A program made the translations under genes and the position numbers. From CAZVIJ01 sp964626735 (GTDB lineage Bacteria > Patescibacteriota > Dojkabacteria > JAOAGR01): 29,498 nt of DNA. Below the pieces are notes generated by a model, which did not search any database, had not been told where the DNA came from, and was given only the letters and a program-made list of their open reading frames with translations. Positions 1 to 7,231 of this stretch are shown here, piece by piece (position 1 is the stretch's first letter; every line of letters begins with the position of its first letter). The stretch is taken from NCBI GenBank assembly GCA_964626735.1, contig CAZVIJ010000019.1:1-29498 (forward strand), read 5' to 3'.

Positions 1-21
1 CCCCGCATCCTTAATTGGCTG

Positions 22-27
22 TATAAT
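22..27 (+). promoter_or_regulatory. -10 box TATAAT, leaderless-type promoter
   Basis: A perfect TATAAT ends 6 bases before the TTG at 34 and 9 bases before the ATG at 37. A transcript started 7 bases after the box would begin at 34, so the mRNA would have essentially no leader. The -35 region would lie at or beyond the window edge. Confidence 0.65.
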
Positions 28-36
28 CGGTTATTG

Positions 37-723
37 ATGTATAAACCGTATCTCTCGCCTGCTCCAATCGAACCACATCCGAATATTCGGAAGGCTTTAG
101 ACGTCCACGATACGGTCAATCGAATAGACCAAGCGCTTGCAACGCCTGCAGATCACGCATCCCTCGCCTTCCTCGCACGGCTTTGCCAACAAACGTGGGC
201 AAGCTGCCAGACGCAACAAGATCAGCTCAATTTCAAAGAAATCTTCAGGCAGTATGAAAACTACAGTTCAATCTTTCTCCAAAAGATGCTTGCGCATCGA
301 GATACCTTCAAGCACGTCTTCGAAGTCGAACAGGGATCACTCTATTGGCTTGCAAATGACGACAGCTCCTGGCGGTTTAAGCAAACCAGAGAGGGCCTTG
401 TGATGAGCGAAGTCTGTGATCTTTGCTGTTTCATCGATACAAACAAATTCAGCGAAGTAAAACGAGACCTGGCGATGAAGCTCTATGGAAAATCCCAAAC
501 GCACTTCTCTTTTGGAATTCCAGCTGTACCGTTTGCAATCGGCAGGTCGGTCGTTGAAATCGAATGGTCAGACCTCAATCTTGGAACCAGTCCGGGGATA
601 AAAGATCTCGTTGCCTGCTCGCTTATCCAAGAAGAACAGACTCTCTCGATAGACCTGAGTGCCAACGAAAATTTTCTCGTCGGTTTCCACTCTGGAGGGG
701 CAGTAAGCTCGATTATCCGTTAA
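37..723 (+). CDS. Hypothetical protein, 228 aa
   Basis: I do not recognise a family. The product looks soluble, with no signal peptide or membrane segment. A helical N-terminal half (to about residue 100) is rich in Gln, Asp and Phe; the rest looks beta-rich, ending in a Gly/Ser stretch (VGFHSGGAVSS). There is a CDLCC cysteine cluster near the middle. ATG 37 is used here, but TTG 34 fits the predicted transcription start slightly better and would add one residue. The 3' end overlaps the oppositely oriented next gene by 11 bases, a tail-to-tail arrangement. The gene is real on the grounds of its length, its perfect -10 box and the compact packing; its function is unknown. Confidence 0.7.
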   Translation: MYKPYLSPAPIEPHPNIRKALDVHDTVNRIDQALATPADHASLAFLARLCQQTWASCQTQQDQLNFKEIFRQYENYSSIFLQKMLAHRDTFKHVFEVEQGSLYWLANDDSSWRFKQTREGLVMSEVCDLCCFIDTNKFSEVKRDLAMKLYGKSQTHFSFGIPAVPFAIGRSVVEIEWSDLNLGTSPGIKDLVACSLIQEEQTLSIDLSANENFLVGFHSGGAVSSIIR

Positions 724-1621
724 ATAGAAGTGGATTATTAGCGTTCGTTTCGGTTTGGTGCTTCCATATTTGCTCAAGCAGGTTCAATTCATTCCACAGC
801 CCGGCTGTTGTCGCCCAATGCATGAAACGCTTACCGCGCGGAAGTAAGTTCCCTTCACGGTCGACGAAAATCGAATATTTGGTATTTTCCGAGCGTGATG
901 AATCCCCCAATATCGGATGCGTCGTGTCGGAAATTTTGTGGTAGCCGTAAATATTGTGCCTGGTAAAAAACTGCATCGGAACGATGGCTTCAGTAACGAT
1001 CGAAGGAGAAGGTACATCCCAAAAGCAGTCTACGCCTACGCCAATTTTTTTTGCCAGCAATTTCGCCTGTTCAGAAACGGCCATGTATACGAATTGTATT
1101 TTCGATAAGTCCGCATGCCTTAAGAACAACTCAAGGCGCTTCGTCATTTGGTCGCTCGTCAATGCCCAGTCGTCGAGCGCAACGATCTGCTCCCCTTCGA
1201 TTGGCACGTAATCCTCCGATGCTTCCGAATAATATTTGAGCGTCCCTTGATAGTAAATCGCATGACGGTATTCGGGCAGCAGCATAGGCAGAAACATTCC
1301 CGATTTGCCCAAGTCTTTGTAGAGCACCGTACTCGCGGGGTCATATCGATCCCTCACGAGCCTCGTTATAGCACGAGCCGTCATCACGAATTCCATCTGC
1401 CCAAGATAGTAGGTTTGTGCGTATTCGCGATGTATCCGTTCGGCGATATCGTCACGATCGACAGCCGGCAATCCGAGAAGCATCAGATCCACGCTTCGCT
1501 CTGTATCTTTGCTTTGTTTTGATTGAAGCCAACGAGTAATATCTGTCGCACACGCCTCCATGGACTCTTCAGTTACCAAAGGACTTCCGCAATCCACCGC
1601 TGTCGGAACTTTCAACGCCAT
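713..1621 (-). CDS. Phosphoribosyltransferase-like protein, 302 aa
   Basis: This is a soluble protein of 302 aa without membrane segments. Just before mid-protein a hydrophobic strand is followed by two Asp and a Thr (IVALDDWALTSDQ). This resembles the PRPP-binding loop of type I phosphoribosyltransferases (hydrophobic strand, DD, then T-G-G-T), but the usual glycines are Ser and Asp. A following helix-strand pair (KIQFVYMAVSEQAKLLAKKI) fits the same Rossmann-like core. The loop is degenerate, so PRPP binding or catalysis is uncertain and the assignment is a fold-level inference. The start is fixed by an extended -10 box five bases upstream. The gene lies 28 bases downstream of a UDG-like gene on the same strand but has its own promoter in that gap. 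Nucleotide or base salvage would fit this neighbourhood. Confidence 0.6.
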   Translation of the reverse strand: MALKVPTAVDCGSPLVTEESMEACATDITRWLQSKQSKDTERSVDLMLLGLPAVDRDDIAERIHREYAQTYYLGQMEFVMTARAITRLVRDRYDPASTVLYKDLGKSGMFLPMLLPEYRHAIYYQGTLKYYSEASEDYVPIEGEQIVALDDWALTSDQMTKRLELFLRHADLSKIQFVYMAVSEQAKLLAKKIGVGVDCFWDVPSPSIVTEAIVPMQFFTRHNIYGYHKISDTTHPILGDSSRSENTKYSIFVDREGNLLPRGKRFMHWATTAGLWNELNLLEQIWKHQTETNANNPLLFNG

Positions 1622-1626
1622 GCCGG

Positions 1627-1632
1627 ATTATA
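1627..1632 (-). promoter_or_regulatory. Extended -10 promoter (TGGTATAAT)
   Basis: On the minus strand TATAAT preceded by TGG (extended -10) ends five bases before the ATG at 1621. The predicted start is at 1620-1621, giving a leaderless mRNA. The box sits in the 28-base gap after the upstream gene, so the PRTase-like gene can be transcribed independently. Confidence 0.7.
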
Positions 1633-1649
1633 CCAGGCATTCGGTAGGT

Positions 1650-2411
1650 CTATTTTTGTCGAAGTTTGTAGTATTCCCAGATTTTTGCCCAGCGCTGCAA
1701 CTGAAACGCAGGGCTGGTATGGGATGCCGGATGGAAATTAGGGATGATTACGGTTCCGTTAACGCGAATGACTGAATCTCCCAACTCCTCGATCACCGAA
1801 GTGAGCGTCCGCTTATCGTACCCGAGCTTGAAGTAATCGTTCACGACCTTGAATCCCAATCCGCCGATGGGCATGATGATCTCTGGTTTCACGATTTCTA
1901 TCTGCCGCGTTACGAATGGGTAGGAATATTCGTAGCTGCGTTTCTCGTCGAAATTGTCGTTGCCTCGGAAATGCGTACCTTGCCGTGTAAAAAGGACTGC
2001 CATGGTAAAAAAGAAATCATCGAAAACCGAATCGTCGAACGTACCGAATGCATTCCGATACGTTTCTTTCACCGCTTTCATAATGAATTTCTCGGTTCGC
2101 GACGAGAAAGTCTTGAAAAGAAATGAATGATAATCGAAATCGTCAGCATCCTGGCTAAGGTCAAAATCATCAACGTATTTCTTCAAAGCAGCGTAAGGCC
2201 CCCAATCTTGGCCGATCACCATAATTCTTGCGTCGGATCGAGCGACCCAATCGAACCACTTATTTGGTATCAGCTCATGCATACGATAATGGTTGATCAG
2301 ACTCACATCCTTATCGATCCCCTTTCGGGAAACGACGATATGTTCGGAAAGTGTGTGCGCTTTAAGATCCTCAATCAAAGAACGCATTTTTTCCGACTTT
2401 TCAGACGCCAT
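1650..2411 (-). CDS. Uracil-DNA glycosylase superfamily protein, 253 aa
   Basis: The protein carries the two landmarks of the uracil-DNA glycosylase fold. A motif-1-like segment VIGQDWGPY lies at residues 65-73 (compare GQDPYH of family 1 and GxDPG of others). A motif-2-like NFHPASH has its His at residue 227. Between them is a typical strand KPEIIMPIGGLGFKVV, where superfamily members have a conserved strand and helix. Such enzymes remove uracil or other damaged bases from DNA. Motif 1 has Trp after GQD, unlike the classical families, so substrate and activity are uncertain. The start is ATG 2411; Met at 2387 is an alternative. A TACCAT box ends 11 bases upstream and a TACACT directly abuts the ATG. 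It is divergent from the small membrane protein gene at 2472. Confidence 0.75.
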   Translation of the reverse strand: MASEKSEKMRSLIEDLKAHTLSEHIVVSRKGIDKDVSLINHYRMHELIPNKWFDWVARSDARIMVIGQDWGPYAALKKYVDDFDLSQDADDFDYHSFLFKTFSSRTEKFIMKAVKETYRNAFGTFDDSVFDDFFFTMAVLFTRQGTHFRGNDNFDEKRSYEYSYPFVTRQIEIVKPEIIMPIGGLGFKVVNDYFKLGYDKRTLTSVIEELGDSVIRVNGTVIIPNFHPASHTSPAFQLQRWAKIWEYYKLRQK

Positions 2412-2471
2412 AGTGTAACCAGATGGTAACTCAAGCAGTGAACCAGTACAATCGCTAGTATCAACAGAATC

Positions 2472-2873
2472 ATGGATCAGGAAACGATAGCAGAAATCGG
2501 CCGCAAGATAACCATTCCGCTGACCGCCCTCGCACCAATTATTTCGGTCGCGATGTTAACGTACGGAGCGACAGGCCTCATAAGCGATATGGTGATGAAG
2601 GGAAAGGGGTTCAAGGATTTCCTTTATACCGAACTCGGTGGATTGATGGTATTTGCTGCCGGCGTTGCAAGCTATGTTGGCTATCGTCTGGCGGGAGGAG
2701 ACCCGAATGAGCTAGCTCAATTGCATAATAAAATCCATTTGGATTCCTTGGTATCCGGCACCGCGCTCGTTTGCGGGATGTTGGGCGCATTGAAATTCGC
2801 GATCGAGCCGGTGTTCGAAATGTTCGCGGATGCAATGGCGGAAACAGTCGACCATACGAGAGAAACGGACTAG
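2472..2873 (+). CDS. Small membrane protein, 133 aa
   Basis: I recognise no family. The protein has about three hydrophobic segments: PLTALAPIISVAMLTYGATG near residues 14-33, a Gly/Ala-rich segment LGGLMVFAAGVASYVGYRL near 54-72, and a weaker one around LVSGTALVCGMLGALKFAI near 93-112. Both tails are charged, with an acidic C-terminus. It probably sits in the cytoplasmic membrane. The ATG follows possible -10 boxes TACAAT (2447-2452) and TAGTAT (2456-2461), so the leader would be very short. Its stop codon overlaps that of the convergent methyltransferase gene by four bases. Confidence 0.65.
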   Translation: MDQETIAEIGRKITIPLTALAPIISVAMLTYGATGLISDMVMKGKGFKDFLYTELGGLMVFAAGVASYVGYRLAGGDPNELAQLHNKIHLDSLVSGTALVCGMLGALKFAIEPVFEMFADAMAETVDHTRETD

Positions 2874-3349
2874 ATCCATTGGCGCACCCGCGATTTGTAG
2901 GCACGGTACTCTTCGCCGAACTTCCGCTCCATATACGCTTCTTCCTTTTCAATAACTGCTTTCTGCGTGACAAGAAGTACCAGAGGGAAAAGCAGAAGCG
3001 GCCACAACGAATTTGCCATCAGTACCCCACCGAAGTAGGCAATTGCATGTCCTACGTACATAGGGTTTCTCGTTAATGAGTATACGCCGTCAGTGACCAA
3101 GGCGGTGGACGGCTTGATTGGTATTAAACTCGTATGATGTTTTCTAAAACTGAATACTCCAGCAAAATTTACCAGCAATCCGAAAGCCAAGAGGATTCCG
3201 CCCATGATTTTAAGCAAGGCGTCACTTTCAGCAGAAACAAGGTGTATTGGGCGAAAATAGTGTATTACATAACCGAAGATAAAAAAACCGATGTAGAGGA
3301 GCGGAGGAATCACTCGCACTCCAGCATTATCATTTGTTCCGGTTGGCAT
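2870..3349 (-). CDS. Isoprenylcysteine carboxyl methyltransferase (ICMT/PEMT) family membrane protein, 159 aa
   Basis: This is a polytopic membrane protein with the C-terminal signature of the ICMT/PEMT methyltransferases. It has the motif LTRNPMYVGH (consensus R-[HN]-P-x-Y-x-G), then a long hydrophobic helix, then EKEEAYMERKFGEEYRAYKSRV, matching the family's E-x-x-L-x-x-x-F-G-x-x-Y-x-x-Y ending. Four to five membrane helices are visible. These proteins bind S-adenosylmethionine and methylate membrane-associated substrates. In bacteria the substrate is usually unknown, and the name is a family label only. The TACACT box ending seven bases before the ATG predicts a leaderless message. Confidence 0.85.
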   Translation of the reverse strand: MPTGTNDNAGVRVIPPLLYIGFFIFGYVIHYFRPIHLVSAESDALLKIMGGILLAFGLLVNFAGVFSFRKHHTSLIPIKPSTALVTDGVYSLTRNPMYVGHAIAYFGGVLMANSLWPLLLFPLVLLVTQKAVIEKEEAYMERKFGEEYRAYKSRVRQWI

Positions 3350-3356
3350 TGCAGGT

Positions 3357-3362
3357 AGTGTA
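3357..3362 (-). promoter_or_regulatory. -10 box TACACT, leaderless-type promoter
   Basis: On the minus strand TACACT ends seven bases before the ATG at 3349, placing the predicted transcript start one base before the start codon. No good -35 hexamer is visible. Confidence 0.5.
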
Positions 3363-3388
3363 ACTCTCAGTTACGTATTTTTCGATCC

Positions 3389-4180
3389 TCAGCTCTTGCC
3401 AACAAACTTAATCGACTTCACGATCGTATCGCATACGTTTTGTGAAGCATTATCCTCGGCCATGCAGAATGCCTGCATAGTGAACGCGCCGCCCGGTATA
3501 TCCTGGCTGAATTCGGTCAAACCGCACGGCGAGTTTACGATCGTTCCTTTTCCTGGACACTTGTCGTTTTCCTTAACCGTATTCAGGTACAGCCATGAAT
3601 GGCTCTTCCCTATCACTTTAGCGCGATAAAGCGATGTGAAGTTTTTCTCGGGCTTCAAATCCTTGAACTCCGAAAACTGCCGGACATCGCTGTCCCGAGC
3701 TTTGCCGATACTCAACACGAAACTGTATGTGTTGTTTACCAGACTGTATTCGACTGCGGGATTGGCAAAACTGACATCCACGTAATTTGGCTTATCGTAG
3801 TTAAGGTCTTTTCTATCCAACGAACCATCTTGGGGCAAATCGAGATTTATTGAGAAGGTGCCGTCCTTTTGCGTTTTCAATATAGCGGTAGCTTTGGCGT
3901 ACCGGAGGGGAGGTCCGGAAACCGGCTTGTCGGTCGGTGTCGGCTTGATCGTTGGAGAGGGTGTTACTTCCACGACAGCGGCAGTTTTCGAGGAGTTTGA
4001 TGTATCGTTCTTGATAAGCGATTCTTGACGTTGCCGCAAAACGAAGAACGCGACTACCAGAATTAAACCGATGAGTGCGAGGTTTCTAAGCTTCTTCTTT
4101 AAAGGCTTTTTCTCTTCGGAAACGGCAGGCTTATCTTTTATCTTCAAATCACCAAGCTTTACCGTTCCGCGTTTCGCCAT
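3389..4180 (-). CDS. Membrane-anchored protein with extracytoplasmic Cys-containing domain, 263 aa
   Basis: The topology is clear. A basic cytoplasmic tail (residues 1-31, many Lys) is followed by one membrane helix (about 32-48), a Ser/Thr/Pro linker containing TPSPTIKPTPTDKP (about 70-85), and a compact domain to the C-terminus. That domain contains four cysteines in two pairs (DKCPGKG/NSPCGL and AFCMAEDN/QNVCDT), probably disulfides outside the cell. I do not recognise the domain. The gene lies 41 bases downstream of the GIN-domain gene on the same strand, so it could be the last gene of the PadR operon. A weak TTTACT sequence close upstream leaves open a separate promoter. Confidence 0.7.
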   Translation of the reverse strand: MAKRGTVKLGDLKIKDKPAVSEEKKPLKKKLRNLALIGLILVVAFFVLRQRQESLIKNDTSNSSKTAAVVEVTPSPTIKPTPTDKPVSGPPLRYAKATAILKTQKDGTFSINLDLPQDGSLDRKDLNYDKPNYVDVSFANPAVEYSLVNNTYSFVLSIGKARDSDVRQFSEFKDLKPEKNFTSLYRAKVIGKSHSWLYLNTVKENDKCPGKGTIVNSPCGLTEFSQDIPGGAFTMQAFCMAEDNASQNVCDTIVKSIKFVGKS

Positions 4181-4221
4181 GCACCATGGTAGTAAATCTT
4201 ACCGCCGCGTTCCAGCGAATG

Positions 4222-5106
4222 TTACAATCCGCCTCCCCTCCGAACGTTGCCGACTCCGGAGATATCATTTCTGGTTTTGGGATCGCCGTAATACGTAAGG
4301 TTGCCGACTCCCGTCTTGTTGACGGTCATTTCATCTTTAACGGCGACTTCGGTATTTCCTGCTCCGTCAAGCTTAAGGTTGGCCGTTTCGCTGACGAGTT
4401 CCTTGCCGTAGAAATTGCCGACGCCCGTCTTCTGCAAGTCAAGGGAAGATGTCCTGCCTTTGGTTATGAAATTTCCGGCTCCTCCCATAACAATCTTCAG
4501 CTGCTGAGAATTGATTCCTTCAAGCGTCGTGTTGCCCGTACCCTTAACGTTTACCTCGATGGTATCGCAAGCAAGAGCTCGTATGGTGGTATTTCCAGCG
4601 CCGGTATGGGTTTGCGTAAAGCGCTTCGCATTGACCTCGCCCAAATTGACGTTACCGGTTCCGTGGGAATTGAGGACAAACGATTCGGCTGTAAAGGGTA
4701 CTTCCGCATTTAAGTTCGTTACGCCGTTCAAATCGATGTTCTCGATATTTTTTACCTTAAGGCGGTAAATAACTTCTTCCTTGAGGTTAAACGTGATATG
4801 AATGCTCATTGCCTTAGACTCGACGATCGAAAGCGTTCCGTCTTTCACTTCGGTCGATATCCGATCCAAATACTTCTTGGGGCCTTCAATAACCAATTCC
4901 GTCGTATCCGCTTTCTGGATTTCTATACGTCCGTCTGCGTCAACGTACAGCTTGCTGAAGTCTGGAATTTCTCGTGTATCAACTTCTCGCGTCATGTTCG
5001 TATTGTAGTTGTTGCGCGTTGCGATATAAATCGCAAAGCTTGAGCCTGCGAAGATAATCGTCGCGATGAGGGAAATAATCCCAATCAATAAAAATTTCTT
5101 GTCCAT
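4222..5106 (-). CDS. Membrane-anchored GIN-domain (DUF2807/DUF4097-like) beta-helix protein, 294 aa
   Basis: An N-terminal membrane helix (about residues 5-27) is followed by a repetitive beta-rich region to the C-terminus. About every 20-25 residues a turn of the form G-[TAV]-G-N recurs (GTGNV, GAGNT, GTGNT, GAGNF, GVGNF, GAGNT, GVGNL, GVGNV). This is the hallmark of the head GIN / DUF2807 fold, a right-handed beta-helix often called a putative adhesin. In many bacteria such proteins are encoded beside DUF1700/HAAS proteins and PadR regulators, exactly as here. Its start lies one base after the stop of the DUF1700 gene, so the two are cotranscribed and probably translationally coupled. It should be exposed outside the membrane. 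The molecular role of this family is not settled: adhesion, envelope-stress sensing or scaffolding. Confidence 0.88.
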   Translation of the reverse strand: MDKKFLLIGIISLIATIIFAGSSFAIYIATRNNYNTNMTREVDTREIPDFSKLYVDADGRIEIQKADTTELVIEGPKKYLDRISTEVKDGTLSIVESKAMSIHITFNLKEEVIYRLKVKNIENIDLNGVTNLNAEVPFTAESFVLNSHGTGNVNLGEVNAKRFTQTHTGAGNTTIRALACDTIEVNVKGTGNTTLEGINSQQLKIVMGGAGNFITKGRTSSLDLQKTGVGNFYGKELVSETANLKLDGAGNTEVAVKDEMTVNKTGVGNLTYYGDPKTRNDISGVGNVRRGGGL

Positions 5107-5107
5107 T

Positions 5108-5674
5108 TCACTTCTTAATGATATTTAAATTAAGTTTCAGATATTTGATGGTCAGTATGTAGAACCATTTGCACAAAAAGTACGTCACCGCTGATAAGAA
5201 GACGCCAAACGAGCTTACCGCGAGGAACATGAATGCCGCCGCGTACGGATTGATGCCAAGGTCGATCGAAGGCGTGTACGGACTGATGATGACCATAACG
5301 ACTCCAGCGATTCCGGATCCGATAAGCGTAACGGAAGTAATGATCAAGCCAATAAGCGTACCGAGAATTCCGAAATACGGGCCTACGACGAAAACTAGGT
5401 TGAAGAAGCTCAACCCGATAACGGCCAATACCGCCCGACTCAGGTTGAAGGGACTTTTCGTTTCTTCTGCCTTTCTTATCAAAGAATAGTTCTTGAATTC
5501 GCGGGCAATCGTATCGGGGTCGCCTAATTTCTGCGCGATCTCGTCCTCGGTCTTCCCGTCTTCGAGGCCTGCAGCGAAATGCTCTTCATAATCGGCGATA
5601 ATGTCCGATTGGGTTTCTAAGGGCAAGTCGCCTATCTTGACCTTAAGACTTTCGATAAATTCATGCTTCGTCAT
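5108..5674 (-). CDS. DUF1700/HAAS-domain membrane protein, 188 aa
   Basis: Residues 1-70 form the helical HAAS/DUF1700 domain: MTKHEFIESL start, DYEEHF, then DEIAQKLGDPDTIAREF, the family's signature for an acidic helix and a GDP turn. The remainder is three to four membrane helices (about residues 78-180), ending in a basic tail (IIKK). Proteins of this type are usually encoded directly after a PadR repressor and act with it, probably passing an envelope signal to the operon or modulating the downstream effector. Here the start codon overlaps the end of the padR gene by 14 bases and the GIN-domain gene follows after one base, so the three are one transcriptional unit. Confidence 0.9.
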   Translation of the reverse strand: MTKHEFIESLKVKIGDLPLETQSDIIADYEEHFAAGLEDGKTEDEIAQKLGDPDTIAREFKNYSLIRKAEETKSPFNLSRAVLAVIGLSFFNLVFVVGPYFGILGTLIGLIITSVTLIGSGIAGVVMVIISPYTPSIDLGINPYAAAFMFLAVSSFGVFLSAVTYFLCKWFYILTIKYLKLNLNIIKK

Positions 5675-5990
5675 GATTGTCTTTGTTCAGAATTAAATTC
5701 ACTTTTTTCGTAAAGGTGATCCACTCTTTGGTTATCGCGGATCGTACCTCTTCGCCTTCTGGCGTTAATTTGTAATATTTCCTGGGTGCACCCGAGCTTG
5801 ATTCTTCAAGGTACGTGGTTACCAAGCCATCGTCCTTAAGCCTCTTGAGCAATGGATAGATCGTACCTTCGGAGATTTCGATGGCCTCCGATATCTTCTC
5901 TACCAGTTCGTAGCCGTAATGTGCTTTCTGCGCCAACAGAGCCATTACGCACAGCTCTAGTACTCCCTTTTTGAATTGAGCGTTTATCAT
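5661..5990 (-). CDS. PadR-family transcriptional regulator, 109 aa
   Basis: This is a typical PadR winged-helix repressor of the short class: KKGVLELCVMALLAQKAHYGYELVEKI forms helices 1-2, SEGTIYPLLKRLKDDGLV the recognition helix and turn, and SGAPRKYYKLTPEGEE the wing. A C-terminal helix serves for dimerisation. ATG 5990 is chosen because family members begin M-x-x-Q-F-K-K-G and because a TACCCT box at 5997-6002 would start transcription exactly there; ATG 5996 is a two-residue longer alternative. It heads the operon with the HAAS and GIN-domain genes. A 39-base palindrome lies about 50 bases upstream and overlaps a second, TATAAT-containing promoter, so autoregulation is very likely. Confidence 0.92.
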   Translation of the reverse strand: MINAQFKKGVLELCVMALLAQKAHYGYELVEKISEAIEISEGTIYPLLKRLKDDGLVTTYLEESSSGAPRKYYKLTPEGEEVRSAITKEWITFTKKVNLILNKDNHDEA

Positions 5991-5996
5991 ACGCAT

Positions 5997-6002
5997 AGGG
6001 TA
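5997..6002 (-). promoter_or_regulatory. Possible -10 box TACCCT before padR
   Basis: On the minus strand TACCCT is followed by six bases (which include ATG 5996) and then ATG 5990, the spacing seen at other leaderless genes here. A competing -10, TATAAT at 6035-6040, would give a leader of about 38 bases. Confidence 0.35.
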
Positions 6003-6034
6003 TTTAAATAAATAAGTTGTTAATTAACGATAGA

Positions 6035-6040
6035 ATTATA
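6035..6040 (-). promoter_or_regulatory. -10 box TATAAT of the padR operon
   Basis: This is a perfect TATAAT on the minus strand, overlapping the outer edge of the palindrome at 6039-6077. A TTGCAT at the palindrome centre (6058-6063) lies 17 bases upstream and could act as a weak -35. A repressor bound to the palindrome would cover this promoter. Confidence 0.5.
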
Positions 6041-6077
6041 ATACCAGGTACCTTGCAATGCAAGATACCTGGTATTA
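6039..6077. promoter_or_regulatory. Large palindromic operator between padR and the divergent gene
   Basis: The two outer 12-base arms are perfect (TAATACCAGGTA and TACCTGGTATTA). After one C/A mismatch the inner arms CTTGC and GCAAG are also perfect around an AAT centre. Total symmetry is 17 of 18 pairs over 39 bases. The core resembles operators reported for PadR repressors, with TACCTTGCA half-sites. It lies in the divergent intergenic region, overlaps the TATAAT of the padR operon and ends 18 bases before the -10 box of the acetyltransferase-like gene, so it could control both. The same half-site GTACCTTG occurs before the second padR gene at 19672-19679. Confidence 0.8.
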
Positions 6078-6095
6078 AGACCCAAGTATGTGGAG

Positions 6096-6101
6096 TATAA
6101 T
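6096..6101 (+). promoter_or_regulatory. -10 box TATAAT, leaderless-type promoter
   Basis: TATAAT is followed by exactly six bases and the ATG at 6108, so the predicted transcript starts on the A of the start codon. This selects ATG 6108 over an upstream in-frame ATG at 6090. Confidence 0.7.
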
Positions 6102-6107
6102 ACTCAC

Positions 6108-7190
6108 ATGTCTACCCCATCTAATCACCTTATCCACGATTTTGAGCTGCCTTTACCATCAATTGAAACGCCCCGGGGAGCGATAGGTTTGAAGATGGTT
6201 TCCCCCGACGCTTTCGAAACGCCGCTAGGCGAGCAGGCGGCATCCTTCTTGAGAGCCCACCTACTCGATGGGGGAAACACGCAAGCTTCGCACTTCTCGG
6301 GCAGGTACGCGCGAGGCGAACTGTACGTAATTGCAGAGCATGGCGGCGAGCTTGTCGGCATGTCGGGAATTCGCAACTGGCCACTGACTCCAACGCAACA
6401 AGTAATCGACTCAATCGGCCCGGCCAAGGTGAGGGCAATTTCTCTCGGCACCTACCTACTTCACCGTAACGTCGTCCATCCGGATTGGCGGGGTTTACGA
6501 CTTGCCGAACATATGACCCGCGAACGTATCGTGCGCGGGGTACCCATTATCGGTGCGGCAATCGCATGCGACCCCGAAAAAGCAATCTGGGGCGATGATT
6601 CCAAATGGCTCGAACAGCCGTACATGATGACATCAGCTCAATTAGGCGATGAACTTTCGGAAGCAATCAAAACCCCAACAGTATATGTCGAAACGCTCCA
6701 TCCATATCTGGCTAATCTCATTGCCCGGGTGATGATGGAAAATAACTATCAGGTAGCCGGCCTCCCGCATGCAGTTGCTGAGATGTTTCTCTCGCCTCGT
6801 ATTCGAGGATATGTATATCACGGCAAAACTGAGCAAGATCTCGTGGTTCACGTCGAAGCAAGGACGCCGGCAACGGAAAACTTCTGCAATAGCGACATTC
6901 TCGTCGCCCATAACAGCAAAACCCTCTTCGAATCAGGATTTGCCTCGACGAATGATCTGCGGCAGGCAGCAGAAATGCTTAAACAAGAACTACAAAGTAT
7001 CGCAGTAACGAAAGATGATAATTCCGGTTTGTTCGATATCCTTGAATTGCGAAACGCATCGGTTGATCAATTGTATTCGCTCATAGCGGCAACGATAGGA
7101 AGCCTCCCCGAAGCTGCTCGGAAAGGCGATCCGTTTCCGCTGCAAGTGAAGCAGATTCGACTTGTCGGTACCAAAGTTTCCGTTTCTTAA
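6108..7190 (+). CDS. GNAT acetyltransferase-like protein, 360 aa
   Basis: The N-terminal half contains a GNAT-like core. A beta strand GELYVIAEHGGELVGMSGIRNW is followed by GTYLLHRNVVHPDWRGLRLAEHMTRERI, which matches motif A (strand, V-x-P-x-x-R-G-x-x-x-A, helix) where acetyl-CoA pyrophosphate binds, though one Gly is replaced by Leu. The C-terminal 150 residues look like a second, unassigned domain. The substrate is not predictable. The gene is divergent from the padR operon and separated from it by the 39-base palindrome, so it may be co-controlled. The start is set by the -10 box spacing. The next gene follows on the same strand after 41 bases. Confidence 0.55.
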   Translation: MSTPSNHLIHDFELPLPSIETPRGAIGLKMVSPDAFETPLGEQAASFLRAHLLDGGNTQASHFSGRYARGELYVIAEHGGELVGMSGIRNWPLTPTQQVIDSIGPAKVRAISLGTYLLHRNVVHPDWRGLRLAEHMTRERIVRGVPIIGAAIACDPEKAIWGDDSKWLEQPYMMTSAQLGDELSEAIKTPTVYVETLHPYLANLIARVMMENNYQVAGLPHAVAEMFLSPRIRGYVYHGKTEQDLVVHVEARTPATENFCNSDILVAHNSKTLFESGFASTNDLRQAAEMLKQELQSIAVTKDDNSGLFDILELRNASVDQLYSLIAATIGSLPEAARKGDPFPLQVKQIRLVGTKVSVS

Positions 7191-7231
7191 CAAGCTAGTA
7201 CCGGCTTGAAAGACATGATAAAAAGGGATCT

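Noticed and set aside
2412..2417. TACACT abutting the UDG-like ATG as its -10 box
   Set aside because: Transcription would start inside codon 3, so translation would need the downstream Met at 2387; noted only as an alternative.
4186..4713. 175-aa open frame antisense to the GIN-domain gene
   Set aside because: Open only because the opposite strand encodes a repetitive G-x-G-N protein; it has no family features.
7219..7227. AAAAGGGAT as evidence for general Shine-Dalgarno use
   Set aside because: It is nearly the only such stretch found; most starts lack one.
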